Assembly (NCBI RefSeq): GCF_002099425.1
Contig: NW_018343987.1
Coordinates: 17,717,501 to 17,781,500, forward strand
Length of the DNA: 64,000 nucleotides
Source: Phascolarctos cinereus
Lineage: Eukaryota; Chordata; Mammalia; Diprotodontia; Phascolarctidae
Reading direction: 5' to 3'
Position numbers and translations under genes: made by a program. Position 1 is the stretch's first letter. Every line of letters starts with the position of its first letter. Below are positions 1 through 9,221 of the stretch, one piece after another. Under the pieces are notes generated by a model. That model was given only the letters and a program-made list of their open reading frames with translations. It was not told the DNA's origin and searched no databases.

Positions 1-582
1 CACCATGCCTGGAATATTCTCCTGCCTCTCCACCAGCTCTTGGAATCTAAGCTCAACTCCAGTGCTCCTTCCTTCAGAGTTATTAATGCTTCTTCCCCAT
101 CATCCCTTTCTACCCTCCCACCCCTAGATATTCACACAATCATTGTATATTTGATTTTCTATAGTTATTTATTTGTTGTTGTTCCTTCATTTTTTCAGTC
201 AGGTCCAACTCTTCATGACCCTTTTTGGGGTTTTCTTGGCAGAGATACATGGAGTGGTTTGCCATTTCCTTCTCCAGCTCATTGTACAGGTGAGGAAAGT
301 AAGGTAAACAGGGTTAAATTACTTGCTCATGGTCCCACAGGTAATAAGTATCTGAGGCCAGATTTGAACTCAGGAAGATGAGTCTTCCTGACTCTAGGTC
401 TAGTGCTCTATCCACCTAGTTGCTTATCTATAAACATGCTGAATATAAACTCCAACAAAATATAAGCTCCTTCAAGGTAAGGACTTAATCACTTTTGCAT
501 CAGTGTCCCCAGCACCTAGCCCAGTGCTTGGCATGAAGTAACACTTATTAACTCAATAAATACTTGTCCATTGATTGACTTG
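1..582 (+). repeat. CR1/L2-clade LINE 3' end, split by a SINE
   Basis: The stretch ends with the stereotyped old-LINE 3' motif (…agctccttcaaggtaaggac…, …cccagtgcttggc…, …aataaatacttgtc…). Its 5' part (about 1-171) resembles the region that precedes this motif in L2/L3-like elements. A younger SINE at about 172-426 separates the parts. Family assignment is from remembered consensus only. Confidence 0.5.
172..426 (-). repeat. tRNA-derived SINE with RTE-like 3' end (MAR1/WALLSI type), antisense
   Basis: Read on the minus strand it shows the full layout of this family: a tRNA-like head (…ctaggtggatagagcac…), the …tttgaactcagg… complement of the head-core, the core gagaaggaaatggcaaacc, …ccaagaaaaccccaaa… and an (AAC)n tail. 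The tail complement ttgttgttg marks the left end. About 17 copies or parts of this family occur in the window. Confidence 0.85.
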
Positions 583-871
583 TGTCTAGACATGGGTTTT
601 ACTACTGTTTTCTTTTTCTTGGATTTATTCTTTAACTCTCTACTGCTATTCTACATTATAGCTGCTTTCAAAAGGTATCTAGATTGATAAATAAGCAGTT
701 TTTCCTTTCTCTTTTCCTTTTCTGTTTAAACCCCTTTGATTAGATTTTCAAGACTTAAGGCAATTATATTTTTGTTATCCCTCATTAGGTGCATTACATC
801 CAAGGCCCAAAGTCCATCATTTCTATGTTTTACACTGAGTTCTAGAAATACAAATCATGGTTTAAAACTCT
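583..871. other. Unassigned intergenic DNA
   Basis: AT-rich sequence with no open frame of note and no repeat I recognise. Confidence 0.5.
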
Positions 872-1200
872 GTGCTTGATATCACCTATTCACTTCCCAA
901 ATTTATTTTTCTTTTCCTAAGCTACTTTCTCACAGTGGAGATGCTTTTACTACTATGGTCTCCTCCTCTGATTGATGGATTCTTCCTGGAACTTTCAATA
1001 GAGGAAGTTCCCCCATCATCCTTGCTCACATCTAGTCTGGCTCAGCTCCTGATTCTCCAGTACCTCCCTCCTTTTCAGCTTCTTTTTACGTGTTTTCTTC
1101 CTCCATTAGAATGTAAGCGCCTTGAGGGGCAGGGGCTATATTTCTTTTTGCTTATATTTATATTCCCAGTGCTTAGCACATAGTAAGTACTTAATAAATT
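872..1200 (+). repeat. CR1/L2-clade LINE 3' end
   Basis: The segment ends with …attagaatgtaagcgcctt…, …cccagtgcttagcac… and …taataaattcttg…, the standard 3' terminus of old CR1/L2/L3-type LINEs. The upstream pyrimidine-rich part fits a LINE 3' UTR. Low-complexity open frames here are not genes. Confidence 0.55.
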
Positions 1201-1204
1201 CTTG

Positions 1205-1545
1205 ATTTAATTTATAAACATTTTTGTACTTGTACCACCTTTTCCTTTTTCTTTGATCTCTTTGGAGTATGGGTCTACTAATGGTATTGCTGAGTCAAAT
1301 GTATGCACAGTTTAGAAATTTATTTAGTATTGTTCCAAATTGCTTTCCAAAATGGCTGGATTAAATCATGGTTTCATCAACAGTGCATTAATGTACCTGT
1401 TTTCAAATAATCCTTCCAAATATTGTCATTTCTTTCTTTTGTCACCTTTGCCAATATGACAAGTATGAGGCAGAATCTCAGTTACTTCACTTTGCATTTC
1501 TCTAATTAGTTGTTCTTTAAGTTTTGAATATTCTGCCTTCCCTGT
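1205..1545 (-). mobile_element. Old LINE-1 fragment, antisense (end of ORF2)
   Basis: It aligns by eye with the antisense LINE-1 at about 51,720-52,060, sharing …gcatttctctaat…, …ggtattgctg…, …caacagtgcattaatgt… and …ccaaattgctttcc…. No 3' UTR or A-tail is present, so it is an internal fragment, older and more diverged than the neighbouring sense copy. Confidence 0.7.
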
Positions 1546-1585
1546 GTCTATTGAATTCCTGCCCATCCTTTAAAACCTACCTCAA

Positions 1586-2211
1586 TACTACATCACACCT
1601 ATCAGATTGGCTAACATGACAAAACAGGAAAATGATAAATATTGGAGAAGATGTGGGAAAATTGGAACATTAATGCAGTGTTGGTGGAGTTTGTGAACTG
1701 ACCCAACCATTCTGGAGAGTAATTTGGAACTATGCCCAAAGGGCTATAAAACTGTGCATGTCCTTTGATGCAGCAATAGCACTTCTAGGTCTGTATCCCA
1801 AAGAGATCATAAAAATGGAAAAAGGATCCACATGTACAAAAATATTTATAGTAGCTCTTTTTGTGGTGGCAAAGAACTGGAAATTGAGGGGATGCCCATC
1901 AATTGGGGAATGGCTGAACAAGTTGTGGTATATTAATGTAATGGAATACTATTAAGTTCATAAGAAATTATGAGCAGGTAGACTTCAGAAAAACCTGGAA
2001 AGATTTGCATGAACTGATGCTGAGTCAAAGTGAGCAGAAACAGGAGGACATTGTACACAGTCACAGAAACATTGTTTGATGAGCAACTTTGATAGATTTA
2101 TCTCTTTACAGCAATGCAATGATCTAAGACCGTTCCAAAAGACTCATGATGGAAAATGTTATCCACATCCAGAGAAGGAACTATGGAGTCTGAATGCCAA
2201 TGGTAGCATAT

Positions 2212-2289
<78 letters not shown>

Positions 2290-2529
2290 TCTCTCTTTCT
2301 CTCTCTCTCTCTCTCTTTGTTTCTTCTTTCTTGTGGTTTTCCCCTTTGGTTCTAATTCTTCTTTACAACATAACTAATGTGGAAATATATTTAATATGAA
2401 TGTATATGTATAGCCTATATCAGATTGCACGTTGTCTTGGGGAGAGGGGAGGAGAGGAAGAAGGAGAAAATTTAGAACTCAAAATCTTATAGAAGTGAAT
2501 GTTGAAAATTAAAAATAAATAAAAAGATA
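1586..2529 (+). mobile_element. 5'-truncated marsupial LINE-1, sense
   Basis: The piece carries the end of ORF2: around 1,758-1,955 it encodes GLYPKEIIKMEKGSTCTK followed by VALFVVAKNWKLRG and NKLWYINVMEYY, the LINE-1 ORF2 C-terminal signature. The family's 3' UTR and an A-rich tail (about 2,505-2,529) follow. It is flanked by a 14-bp target duplication, aaaacctacctcaa (1572-1585) and aaaacccacctcaa (2530-2543), one mismatch. It is 5'-truncated to about 0.94 kb and cannot move on its own. Confidence 0.9.
2215..2318. repeat. (CT)n microsatellite in a LINE-1 3' UTR
   Basis: About 100 bases of nearly pure CT dinucleotide with a few TT or CC interruptions, expanded from the pyrimidine-rich part of the LINE-1 3' UTR. 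The Ser/Leu open frame across it is an artefact. Confidence 0.95.
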
Positions 2530-2790
2530 AAAACCCACCTCAAATGTAATTTTTCCATGGAGTAATGTATTTTAATCCTATTGTAATTCACATTTACCTT
2601 GCTTAAACAATTCTTATACATTTATTCTTTTGTATTATATTTATTATATGCATTATATTCCCCTACTAGACTATAAACACGTAGTATATTTCATCTAAAT
2701 TTTGTATATCTTCCAATGTCTAGTACCGTGAGCTATACACAGCAGGTACTTAATATATGCTTTTTGATCCCCTTTCTCCTTTCCTTCTCT

Positions 2791-3131
2791 GGCCCAGTTG
2801 CTTCACAAAAATTTTCTGACATATAGCACTTCTATTTACAAGCCATAAAATAATTCTAACCATGACTAGTAAATGTAAGCCAATTGTGTATGTATCAAGG
2901 AAAAGGAAAGTGGTCAACTTTGAAGTAAAATTAGATAGAATTTTTAAAAGTGTAATAAACTTCTAACACTCTTAGAATAGTCCACATTTAGTATAGTCTT
3001 TCAACATTAAAAAAAAAGTCTATTCCTACCGCTCTCCTCAACCTCTTTTCGTTAAACCTTTAGGCACCAGTACTTAAGGTAGATATAAAAATAACTTTTT
3101 TTATTTAATGTTTTCTTCCTTTTAATTCCAG
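2791..3131. other. Unassigned intergenic DNA
   Basis: AT-rich, no recognised gene or repeat. Confidence 0.5.
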
Positions 3132-3360
3132 GCAACTAGGTGGCATGGTGAATAGAGTGCTGGGCTTGGAGTTAGGAAGACCTGAATTCAAATCAGACCT
3201 CAGACATGTGTTAGCTGTGTGACTCTGGGCAAGTTTCCCTAACTTTAAATGAAGGTAATAATAGCATCTACCTTAGAGTGTTGTTATAACGAGATAATGT
3301 TTGTAAAGTGCTTAGCATGGTATCTGGCATACAATAGACATTACATAAATGATTATTCCC
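3132..3360 (+). repeat. MIR-like CORE-SINE, sense
   Basis: A tRNA-like head (ggcaactaggtggcatggtg) is followed by …gtgactctgggcaag… and a core/tail …taataatagcatctacctta…gttgttataacgagata…. Divergence is high, as expected for an old mammalian SINE. Confidence 0.75.
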
Positions 3361-3629
3361 TTACTTAGTATTGTAACAGTATCATTTTTTATTTTGTAAA
3401 AATTGCAAAAAGGGCTGTTTTTGTTACATTGCAGACTAAACTTAACAACAACAACAACAGTTAACACTTATATAGCACCTGCTGGACAAGTATCTTAATA
3501 CAGATTCAGAAAAGTTGAAAATTCCTAGAACTCGGCACAAAGAAACATAGATCTCACAACATGACTGTGAAGCAAGTTAGCGTTATTGAATGGAGATACA
3601 GTTAGCATTTATGTAGTGCATCAAGGTTT

Positions 3630-4160
3630 TCAATGTGAAGGCTTCCTCTGGCAGAATGGGAAGATGAGAACAATTTGTTCCCACAGCCAAGAAGGCAGCT
3701 AAAGCAGGTGCTGTGGAACACCTAGAGCAGGGGTGAGGAACCTGTGGCCTTGAGGCTCTATGTGGCCCTCTAGGGCCTCAAGTGCAGCCCTTTGACTGAC
3801 TCCAAACTGCACAGAACAAATCCCTTTAATAAAAGGATTTGTTCTGTAAAACTTGGACTCAATCAAAAGGCTGCACCCAAGGACCTAGGAGGCCACATGT
3901 GGCCTCAAGGCCGCAGGTTCCCCACCCGTGACCTAGAGGTTGGTCAGACGTGGAAGACACCAAGGTCATCCACTGCATCCTGGGTCATTGCCAGTCATCC
4001 TGACTTTTGTGCTGCCACTGGACTTCAGCAACTGTGGAAGAGACAGTGAGGCTGATGATGCTGTGCAACTCTGCCTCACTTAAATGCAATTCACACAGAA
4101 GTCAAGATTTTACCCTCCTGATATCATTGGTCCTCTTGGAGAGCAAAGGATGAACAACAA
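3630..4160 (+). mobile_element. RTE-clade LINE 3' end, interrupted by a hAT element
   Basis: It shares long stretches with 32,735-33,045 (…ggtcatccactg…, …cagtcatcctgac…, …ctgcctcacttaaat…caattcacac…) and ends in …gatgaacaacaac, the same tail as the window's tRNA-RTE SINEs. It is flanked by the 8-bp duplication caaggttt (3622-3629 and 4161-4168). Assignment to the RTE clade rests on the shared SINE-type tail and on remembered marsupial RTE ends. Confidence 0.75.
3728..3930. mobile_element. Non-autonomous hAT DNA transposon (palindromic MITE)
   Basis: A 203-bp element with terminal inverted repeats caggggtgaggaacctg and …caggttccccacccgtg. The inverted symmetry runs almost through the whole element (arms of about 100 bp). 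It has a perfect 8-bp target duplication, acctagag (3720-3727 and 3931-3938), the hallmark of hAT transposases. It encodes nothing. Related copies lie at 39,224-39,426 and 62,339-62,458. Confidence 0.93.
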
Positions 4161-4373
4161 CAAGGTTTGCATGCTTTAAAAATATTATCTCATTTTATTC
4201 TCACAACAACCCTGGGGAGGTAGGTGCTACTATTGTCCTCATTTTACCAATGAAGAAGCAGAGGCAGACAGGTTAAGGGGCCCATCCAACTAGTAAGTGT
4301 CTATAGTTGGATGTGTACTCAGGTCTTCCTGACTTCAGGTTCAACACTCTATCCGCTCTGACATCTAGCTGCC

Positions 4374-5824
4374 CTATAAAAAAAGATCAGTCAGAGAGAA
4401 TGACAGAAACAAGTTCACTCAGCCCCAGTTGGAATTAGGAATCCCACTGAGATCATCTGGCAATAGGAGTACCTTTTTTTCTCCCCAACCAGTAAAATTT
4501 GGTGGGTTTTTATATGGTTCTTATCTGGGTCTAGGCATTGGGAGAAAAGAAAAGAACCTGGATCTAAGCATTGGTGGTGATTTATGTTAGTAGAGGGAGG
4601 AAAGATTACAGGCAAATTAGTGGCTAGTTTATATCCAGTCTCCTCAATATCTTTGGGGAAAGGTGGTTTAACTCTGGTCTTATTTTGATACAATGAGAGC
4701 TTCCTTGTCAGAAATTCCTGGGCTTCCCCAGGGTTCTTCATTTAGTGGATCAATGAAGCCTACTACATTCCTCATAAATCTCTTAACCTCTATTAGCCTC
4801 AGTTTCTTCATCTATAAAAAAGGCATAATCACATCTGAAATAGTTTACAAAAATGTTCTGAGGGTCAATGAGCATTAAGTGGCTAAATGACTTACCCATA
4901 GTCAAAGTTAATACGTATGTCAGTGGAGAACTTAACTATGTTTCCCTTTACATAAGGCTGGCCCTCTAACCTCTAACCTAGGAACAGCTACTAGGTTTTA
5001 AGATCTCTTCTACATCTATCACTATAGTTATCTTTTCTTTTTCCTCAATGAGGGAAAGGTAGAAGAGAGAGGAAATAGATTTTTCTTAATTGAAAAACAT
5101 TAATTTTAAGGTTTTAAATAGGCAACAGGTTGGCATCATTCAATACAGATTTTTAAGAGGAAAAGGTTTAATGAGACCAACTATACAACATCTTAAAAAA
5201 AGCATATAGCCAAGTGAAGATTTTTTTCCCCAAGATAGAGAACAAAGAGTACATCTTTAAAACCATAATAGGAGAGACAATGTTTTGGGGAATGAAGGGA
5301 TCTAGGCTTCAGGGATTGGGCTTAGAATTTGCCAACAATCTGGTTTCTGCGGCATGCAACAGGCCTAAAAAGACTGTGTGGTCTGTGGTCCCTCCTTGGT
5401 TGAATGGATAGGGCTCTTCTTGGGAGGCTTTTTTTTTTTTTTGGTATATACGTCAAGGAAAGCACAACTTTCTATCTGCAACCAAACTCTGCTCTATCTT
5501 TGATTGCTTCCTGCTAGAAGTCCGCTACTTGTGTTTCCTAGTTGTAAATGTTGCTATTCTAGGACTTTACTTTCAATTTTGTTTCAAAATGTTCCTGATG
5601 CATCCTGCCTGTGTCCAACTTTGAGCATCAACTCCCCTCACTGACTATGCTGCATTTGTCTTCTGGTATGACCCCATCTCTCTTATTATCAGTAGTCGAG
5701 GGAACATATCTTCACCATCTGTTGAAAGGAGAGTCATTGTTTGTCCATTAAGTGACCATTTTTATGCTGTCAGGCTGTCACCTGGGAGGTAGGGGGAAAA
5801 ACCTCTTAACACCACAACTCAAGG
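4374..5824. other. Intergenic DNA, mostly unassigned
   Basis: I see only degenerate SINE traces (about 4,765-4,990, …cctcagtttcttcatctat…) and a T-run near 5,431-5,442. No coding signal. Confidence 0.5.
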
Positions 5825-5960
5825 CAATTCGGTTTTACAAACATTTATCATACACCTACTGTGTGCAAAGGGCAAAGTGCTAGGCACTGAAGAAGTTCGA
5901 AGTTTGATTAAGATATGGTCTCTGCCCTCATGGAGTTTTCACTGTATTAGGAGAGTTAAA
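5825..5960 (+). repeat. Ancient mammal-wide repeat, family unassigned
   Basis: The motif …aacatttatcatacacctactgtgtgc…gtgctaggcactg…ctctgccctcatggag… recurs at 19,790, 33,755, 48,485, 50,835 and 58,895. It is familiar from mammalian genomes, but I cannot name the family safely. Confidence 0.5.
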
Positions 5961-6003
5961 ATTACATTCATTGCTAATTATCATGCACAGTTACATATAA
6001 TTG

Positions 6004-6256
6004 ATTTGTTGTTGTTGTTGTTCAGTTGTGTCTGACTTCACTACTCCATTGAGGCTTTCTGGACAAAGATACTGAAGTGGTTTGCCATTTCTTTCTCCAG
6101 CTCATTTTACAGATGAGGAAACTGAGGCAAACTGAAGGTTAAGTGACTTGCACAGGGTCACATAGCTAGTAAATATCTGAGTCTGGATTTGAATTCAGGA
6201 AGATGAGTCTTCCTGGCTCCAGGCCTAGCACTCTATCCTCTGTGCCACTTACCTGC
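6004..6256 (-). repeat. tRNA-RTE SINE (MAR1/WALLSI type), antisense
   Basis: Complete copy: (TTG)n tail complement, …aagtggtttgccatttc…, …cagatgaggaaactgaggc…, …tagctagtaaatatctgag… and a head complement near 6,240. Confidence 0.85.
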
Positions 6257-7139
6257 CCAATAAGTGATTTAGAGAGGAACAAAACAACATGCTATACAAC
6301 ATCCAAGGGGGAGAAAATTTCAAAGCATAGGACAGAACATTTATCTTCATAGCAATTTTCTTCAGGAATAGTCTTACTTTCAAATCTCCTATAGGTACAG
6401 TAGTCTTTGAAGAATTCAAGCAAAAAAAAATAGAAATTAAAATCTTTCCATTCTACAAGGATATGTTATTGGCACCTGCCATCTACTTACATCATTTAAA
6501 AAATTCTAGTTATTTGTATATGAGTACATCTCCATCCTGAGTAGACTGTAAGCTCCATGAGAGAAGGAACTTGTGTCTTCTTTAATCACTGTATTTCCCC
6601 CAGGCCTACCACCATGCTCTTCAGGTGGTGAGAGTGTAATGAAGGGTTGTTGAAAGCTGCTTAAAAATAAAGATCTTGAAGAAAGTGGAATTTTTTATAA
6701 CTGTAGGATAGAAAAGGTTGACTTTGACAATACGATAGTCTATATTCTGATGAAAAGTTCAGAATTTCAGGACAAATTCTCAGCTGGATTGGTTTCACCT
6801 TTAAAATAAACATTTGAAGGGTTGTATGCTCAGGAAAACAATCAAAATGTCTCCTGTGCCTTTAGAATCCTGAACTTCTTTCAAATCTCACCTCATGTGA
6901 CACCTCCAATTCAAGGCCTTTCTGGGTCCCTCCAGGTGCTAGGTTCTCCCCCCCCACACACACCTTATTTTGCATTCACTATTTACAAACCTATAATTTG
7001 TATTTATCTGTGTACTTGTTTCCTCCCGGTATCAGTCAACAAGCATTTATTAATTGCTTACTTTGTTCCAGGAACAAAAGACAAAAAAACCCATTCTAGG
7101 TCTTCTGGGAGCTTACATTCTATCGAGGGAAACAAAATA
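6257..7139. other. Intergenic DNA with fragments of old LINE ends
   Basis: Old CR1/L2-like pieces at about 6,535-6,615 (…agactgtaagctccatgaga…) and 6,870-7,030, and a short copy of the unassigned ancient repeat at 7,035-7,135. The remainder is unassigned. Confidence 0.45.
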
Positions 7140-7396
7140 CTGTATGAAAAGAGCTTGAGATTCCCTTGGTGTGGAGGTCACATAGGACTTGAACTCAGGT
7201 CATATTAACTGTGAGATCAACTCTCTATTTACTATATCAGATTATCTTGATACCTGCTAGCTATGTGACTCTAGGCAAGTCATTTCACCCTGTTTGTCCC
7301 AGTTTCTTCATCTGTAAAATGAGCTGGAGAAGGAAATGGCAAGCTATTCCAGTATCTTGGGGTCCTGAAGAGTTGGAAACGACTGAACAACAACAA
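7140..7396 (+). repeat. tRNA-RTE SINE (MAR1/WALLSI type), sense
   Basis: The 3' two thirds are clear (…ctagctatgtgactctagg…, gctggagaaggaaatggcaa, …gaacaacaacaa). The head is strongly diverged or rearranged. Confidence 0.75.
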
Positions 7397-8699
7397 TCAC
7401 TGAGTAGTCCTGGGGCTCTAAACAAAAAGAAAAGTGACTGCAAAAATAGTTTGTAAATCTAGGTTGAAAGATAGTAATCCTAGATGGGCAAGCATCTGTG
7501 AAATCGGACTAGGCACTAGCTGTAAAAGCAAGAACAGAGAAGCAGAGAAAACTCCTGAAGCCTGAATAATGCATAGGTTCATGATTGTGAAGATCACGTA
7601 AACCTACTTTAAACAATGTAGTGTGGACCAGGCTTAAAATGGGCTGGAACATTTTCTCCTCATTATTTCCATAATAAACGGTTTGAGGTGCGGCGTTTTT
7701 GTGTGTTTTCTTTTGTACACCAATTCACAGTTGGAATAGGGCCAGCATAGACCTATTCTTATGAAACCTGGCCTGGTAACTTTATTAGCCTAAGGCTGCA
7801 GGAACCTGGGTTTCTTTCTTTCTGTCAACCAGAAAGATAGCCAGCCAACAACCTGTTACCGTCATATGCCCTTCCTCACCACTGGCAAGCAGTGATTCTG
7901 CGGTTCTGACTCAAAGAATGCCACCTTCCAAATTACCAGATCTAGTCAGCCAGCTCTTACAGAAAGCAGTGACTCAAACTGCAGTGGGTCTCCGCCCTAA
8001 TCCCGAGATCCCCTCCTCTCTTTTCTACTCCTTCCCTTCCCTCCGGTTCTGTTATGACCTTGAAAAAAATATGCCAGAATTTAGGTTGGCAGGAAGTTGT
8101 GATTTCAGACCTGGTATCTGATAAAGGCTTCCACATATTGTAGCTTTCTCAATAGCTAAACCACATTTCAAAGAGCCATCTCTGTCAGAATTTTCCTAAA
8201 TGCCCTTTGGCGTTTTGGATGCCCACGTGTTGGTACCCTCCAGTAAGCACTCCTTTAGTTAAATTGTGCAGAGGCGCGGATGGATGTGTACAAATGCCAG
8301 TAAGATTTGCCAGGGCAAATAACATTTCTGATTGCACAAGAAATTGGATGATCCCATAGCCTTCCCAAATTTGTTAAATGATCGGCAGTTTGCAAAGTAC
8401 AAATGCTAGGGGAAGGGAGGGGATTCTAAAAATGTCTTGCCTTTTCTTTCATAGAAGCAGAACTAGCTGGGAATTCAATTCTAGCAGAATTCCACCCAGC
8501 TCCTTCGAGTGGGTGTACTGGGTGGTTTCTTTTTTCGTAAGGAAGCTTCTCAGGAGGGGCGCTGGTCCATTAGGGGAAGAGGGGGTGGTTGCGGGAGAGC
8601 CTTCCCTGGCACCAGAAGCCCCTGCTTGAGTCACAAAGCCTTCGATCCTTGGGAGATGGAAGAGATCAGTTAGGTGCTTAACAGAAGCAAGCAGGTCCG
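7397..8699. other. Repeat-free upstream region of ARHGAP20
   Basis: 1.3 kb without a recognisable repeat, directly upstream of the CpG island. CpG content rises to the right. No coding frame is supported. Given position and lack of repeats, this is the best place in the window for proximal enhancers, which is inference. Confidence 0.5.
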
Positions 8700-8960
8700 A
8701 GGCTTGCTTCCGGAGACTAGATGCCAGGCAAGCGCGTGCGGGGCCGCGCGCTCCCAAACCTCAGAAGCTGGAGGCTCGGGGGCAGGAAGGGGCCAGGCTG
8801 GGGCGGAGGGGGGCGGGTTCTGGGGAGGGGGCGGGCCCAGGGGCGGGACTCGGCGCGGCGGCGCTGGTCCGCTCCAGCAGCGTTTTAATCCCCTCTAGCA
8901 AGCCGCCGAGCAGAGTGCGGTTTTCTTTACATGGCCCCGACGGGAGGAACGCAAGCTGGG
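8700..8960 (+). promoter_or_regulatory. CpG-island promoter of ARHGAP20
   Basis: I count about two dozen CpGs here, against near absence in flanking DNA. Several GC boxes of Sp1/KLF type (ggggcgg, gggcggg) lie between 8,800 and 8,850, with cgcgcggc-like runs around them. There is no good TATA box; cgttttaatc at 8,881 is at most a weak one. The layout, 150-400 bp upstream of the start codon, suggests a broad TATA-less promoter with transcription starting around 8,840-8,900. The exact start sites cannot be read from sequence. Confidence 0.8.
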
Positions 8961-9005
8961 GTGGCTGCCCCCCGGCGTGTGCTCTCAGTGAGCCTCGAGT
9001 CCTAG
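8931..9005 (+). promoter_or_regulatory. Upstream ORF in the ARHGAP20 5' leader
   Basis: An ATG at 8931 (G at +4, T at -3, medium context) opens a 24-codon frame, MAPTGGTQAGVAAPRRV and onward, closing with TAG at 9003. It ends 111 bp before the main ATG in a different frame, so reinitiation is possible. If transcription begins upstream of 8,930 this uORF would lie in the 5' UTR and could dampen translation. Its effect is inferred, not shown. Confidence 0.5.
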
Positions 9006-9116
9006 GTGTGGGCTCCTCTCCAACCTTATCTCTTGTTTCCCTCCGACCGCTTTTTCCGAGAAGATATGACCGAGTAGCTCCCCGCTCAAGGGCGGGATTT
9101 GCTTGGGATTTTCTTC

Positions 9117-9221
9117 ATGGAAGCGATGTCCCCCCAGCAGGAGACTCTGGGGGGACAGCCAGGGCGCTCCTCTTCTCTGACTGGAGAGTCCAGGATCGTG
9201 GGTGACACGGAGAGCAAAAAG
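9117..9221 (+). CDS. ARHGAP20: ARHGAP20 coding exon 1
   Basis: First coding exon of Rho GTPase-activating protein 20. The family protein (about 1,190 residues in human) has PH, Ras-association and RhoGAP domains. It stimulates GTP hydrolysis on RhoA downstream of Rap1 and is linked to neurite outgrowth and actin control. This exon gives the 35-residue start MEAMSPQQETLGGQPGR…, which matches the human N terminus as I remember it. The last dozen residues (ESRIVGDTESKK) differ more. An in-frame TAG at 9075 shows that ATG 9117 is the first in-frame start; a second ATG lies three codons on. The exon ends AAAAAG|gtgagg, a good donor in phase 0, which fits exon 2. No domain is complete here: this is the variable N-terminal tail before the PH domain. 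Confidence 0.93.

Larger units (their letters stand above)
1546..2790 (+). repeat. L2-like LINE 3' end, split by a LINE-1 insertion
   Basis: The left part reads …cctgcccatcc… up to 1585. The right part resumes at 2530 and ends with the old-LINE terminus (…ctagactataaacac…, …tctagtaccgtg…, …ggtacttaatatatgc…). The break is the LINE-1 insertion with its duplicated 14-bp target, so the two halves were once continuous. Confidence 0.6.
3600..4373 (-). repeat. MIR-like SINE, antisense, split by an RTE 3' end
   Basis: The left stub (…gttagcatttatgtagtgca…, 3600-3629) and the right part (4161-4373, …cacaacaaccctggggaggt…gtaagtgtct…ttcctgacttcag…) join into one antisense MIR once the RTE insertion between duplicated caaggttt sites is removed. 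It is the oldest layer of a three-element nest. Confidence 0.8.

Noticed and set aside
1205-2529. Twin-primed (5'-inverted) single LINE-1 insertion
   Set aside because: The target duplication flanks only the sense piece, and the two pieces overlap in the LINE-1 sequence they cover, so two separate insertions are more likely.
8449-8757. 102-codon minus-strand frame next to the CpG island, possibly a divergent gene
   Set aside because: No recognised domain or supporting splice structure; the frame arises from GC-rich DNA.
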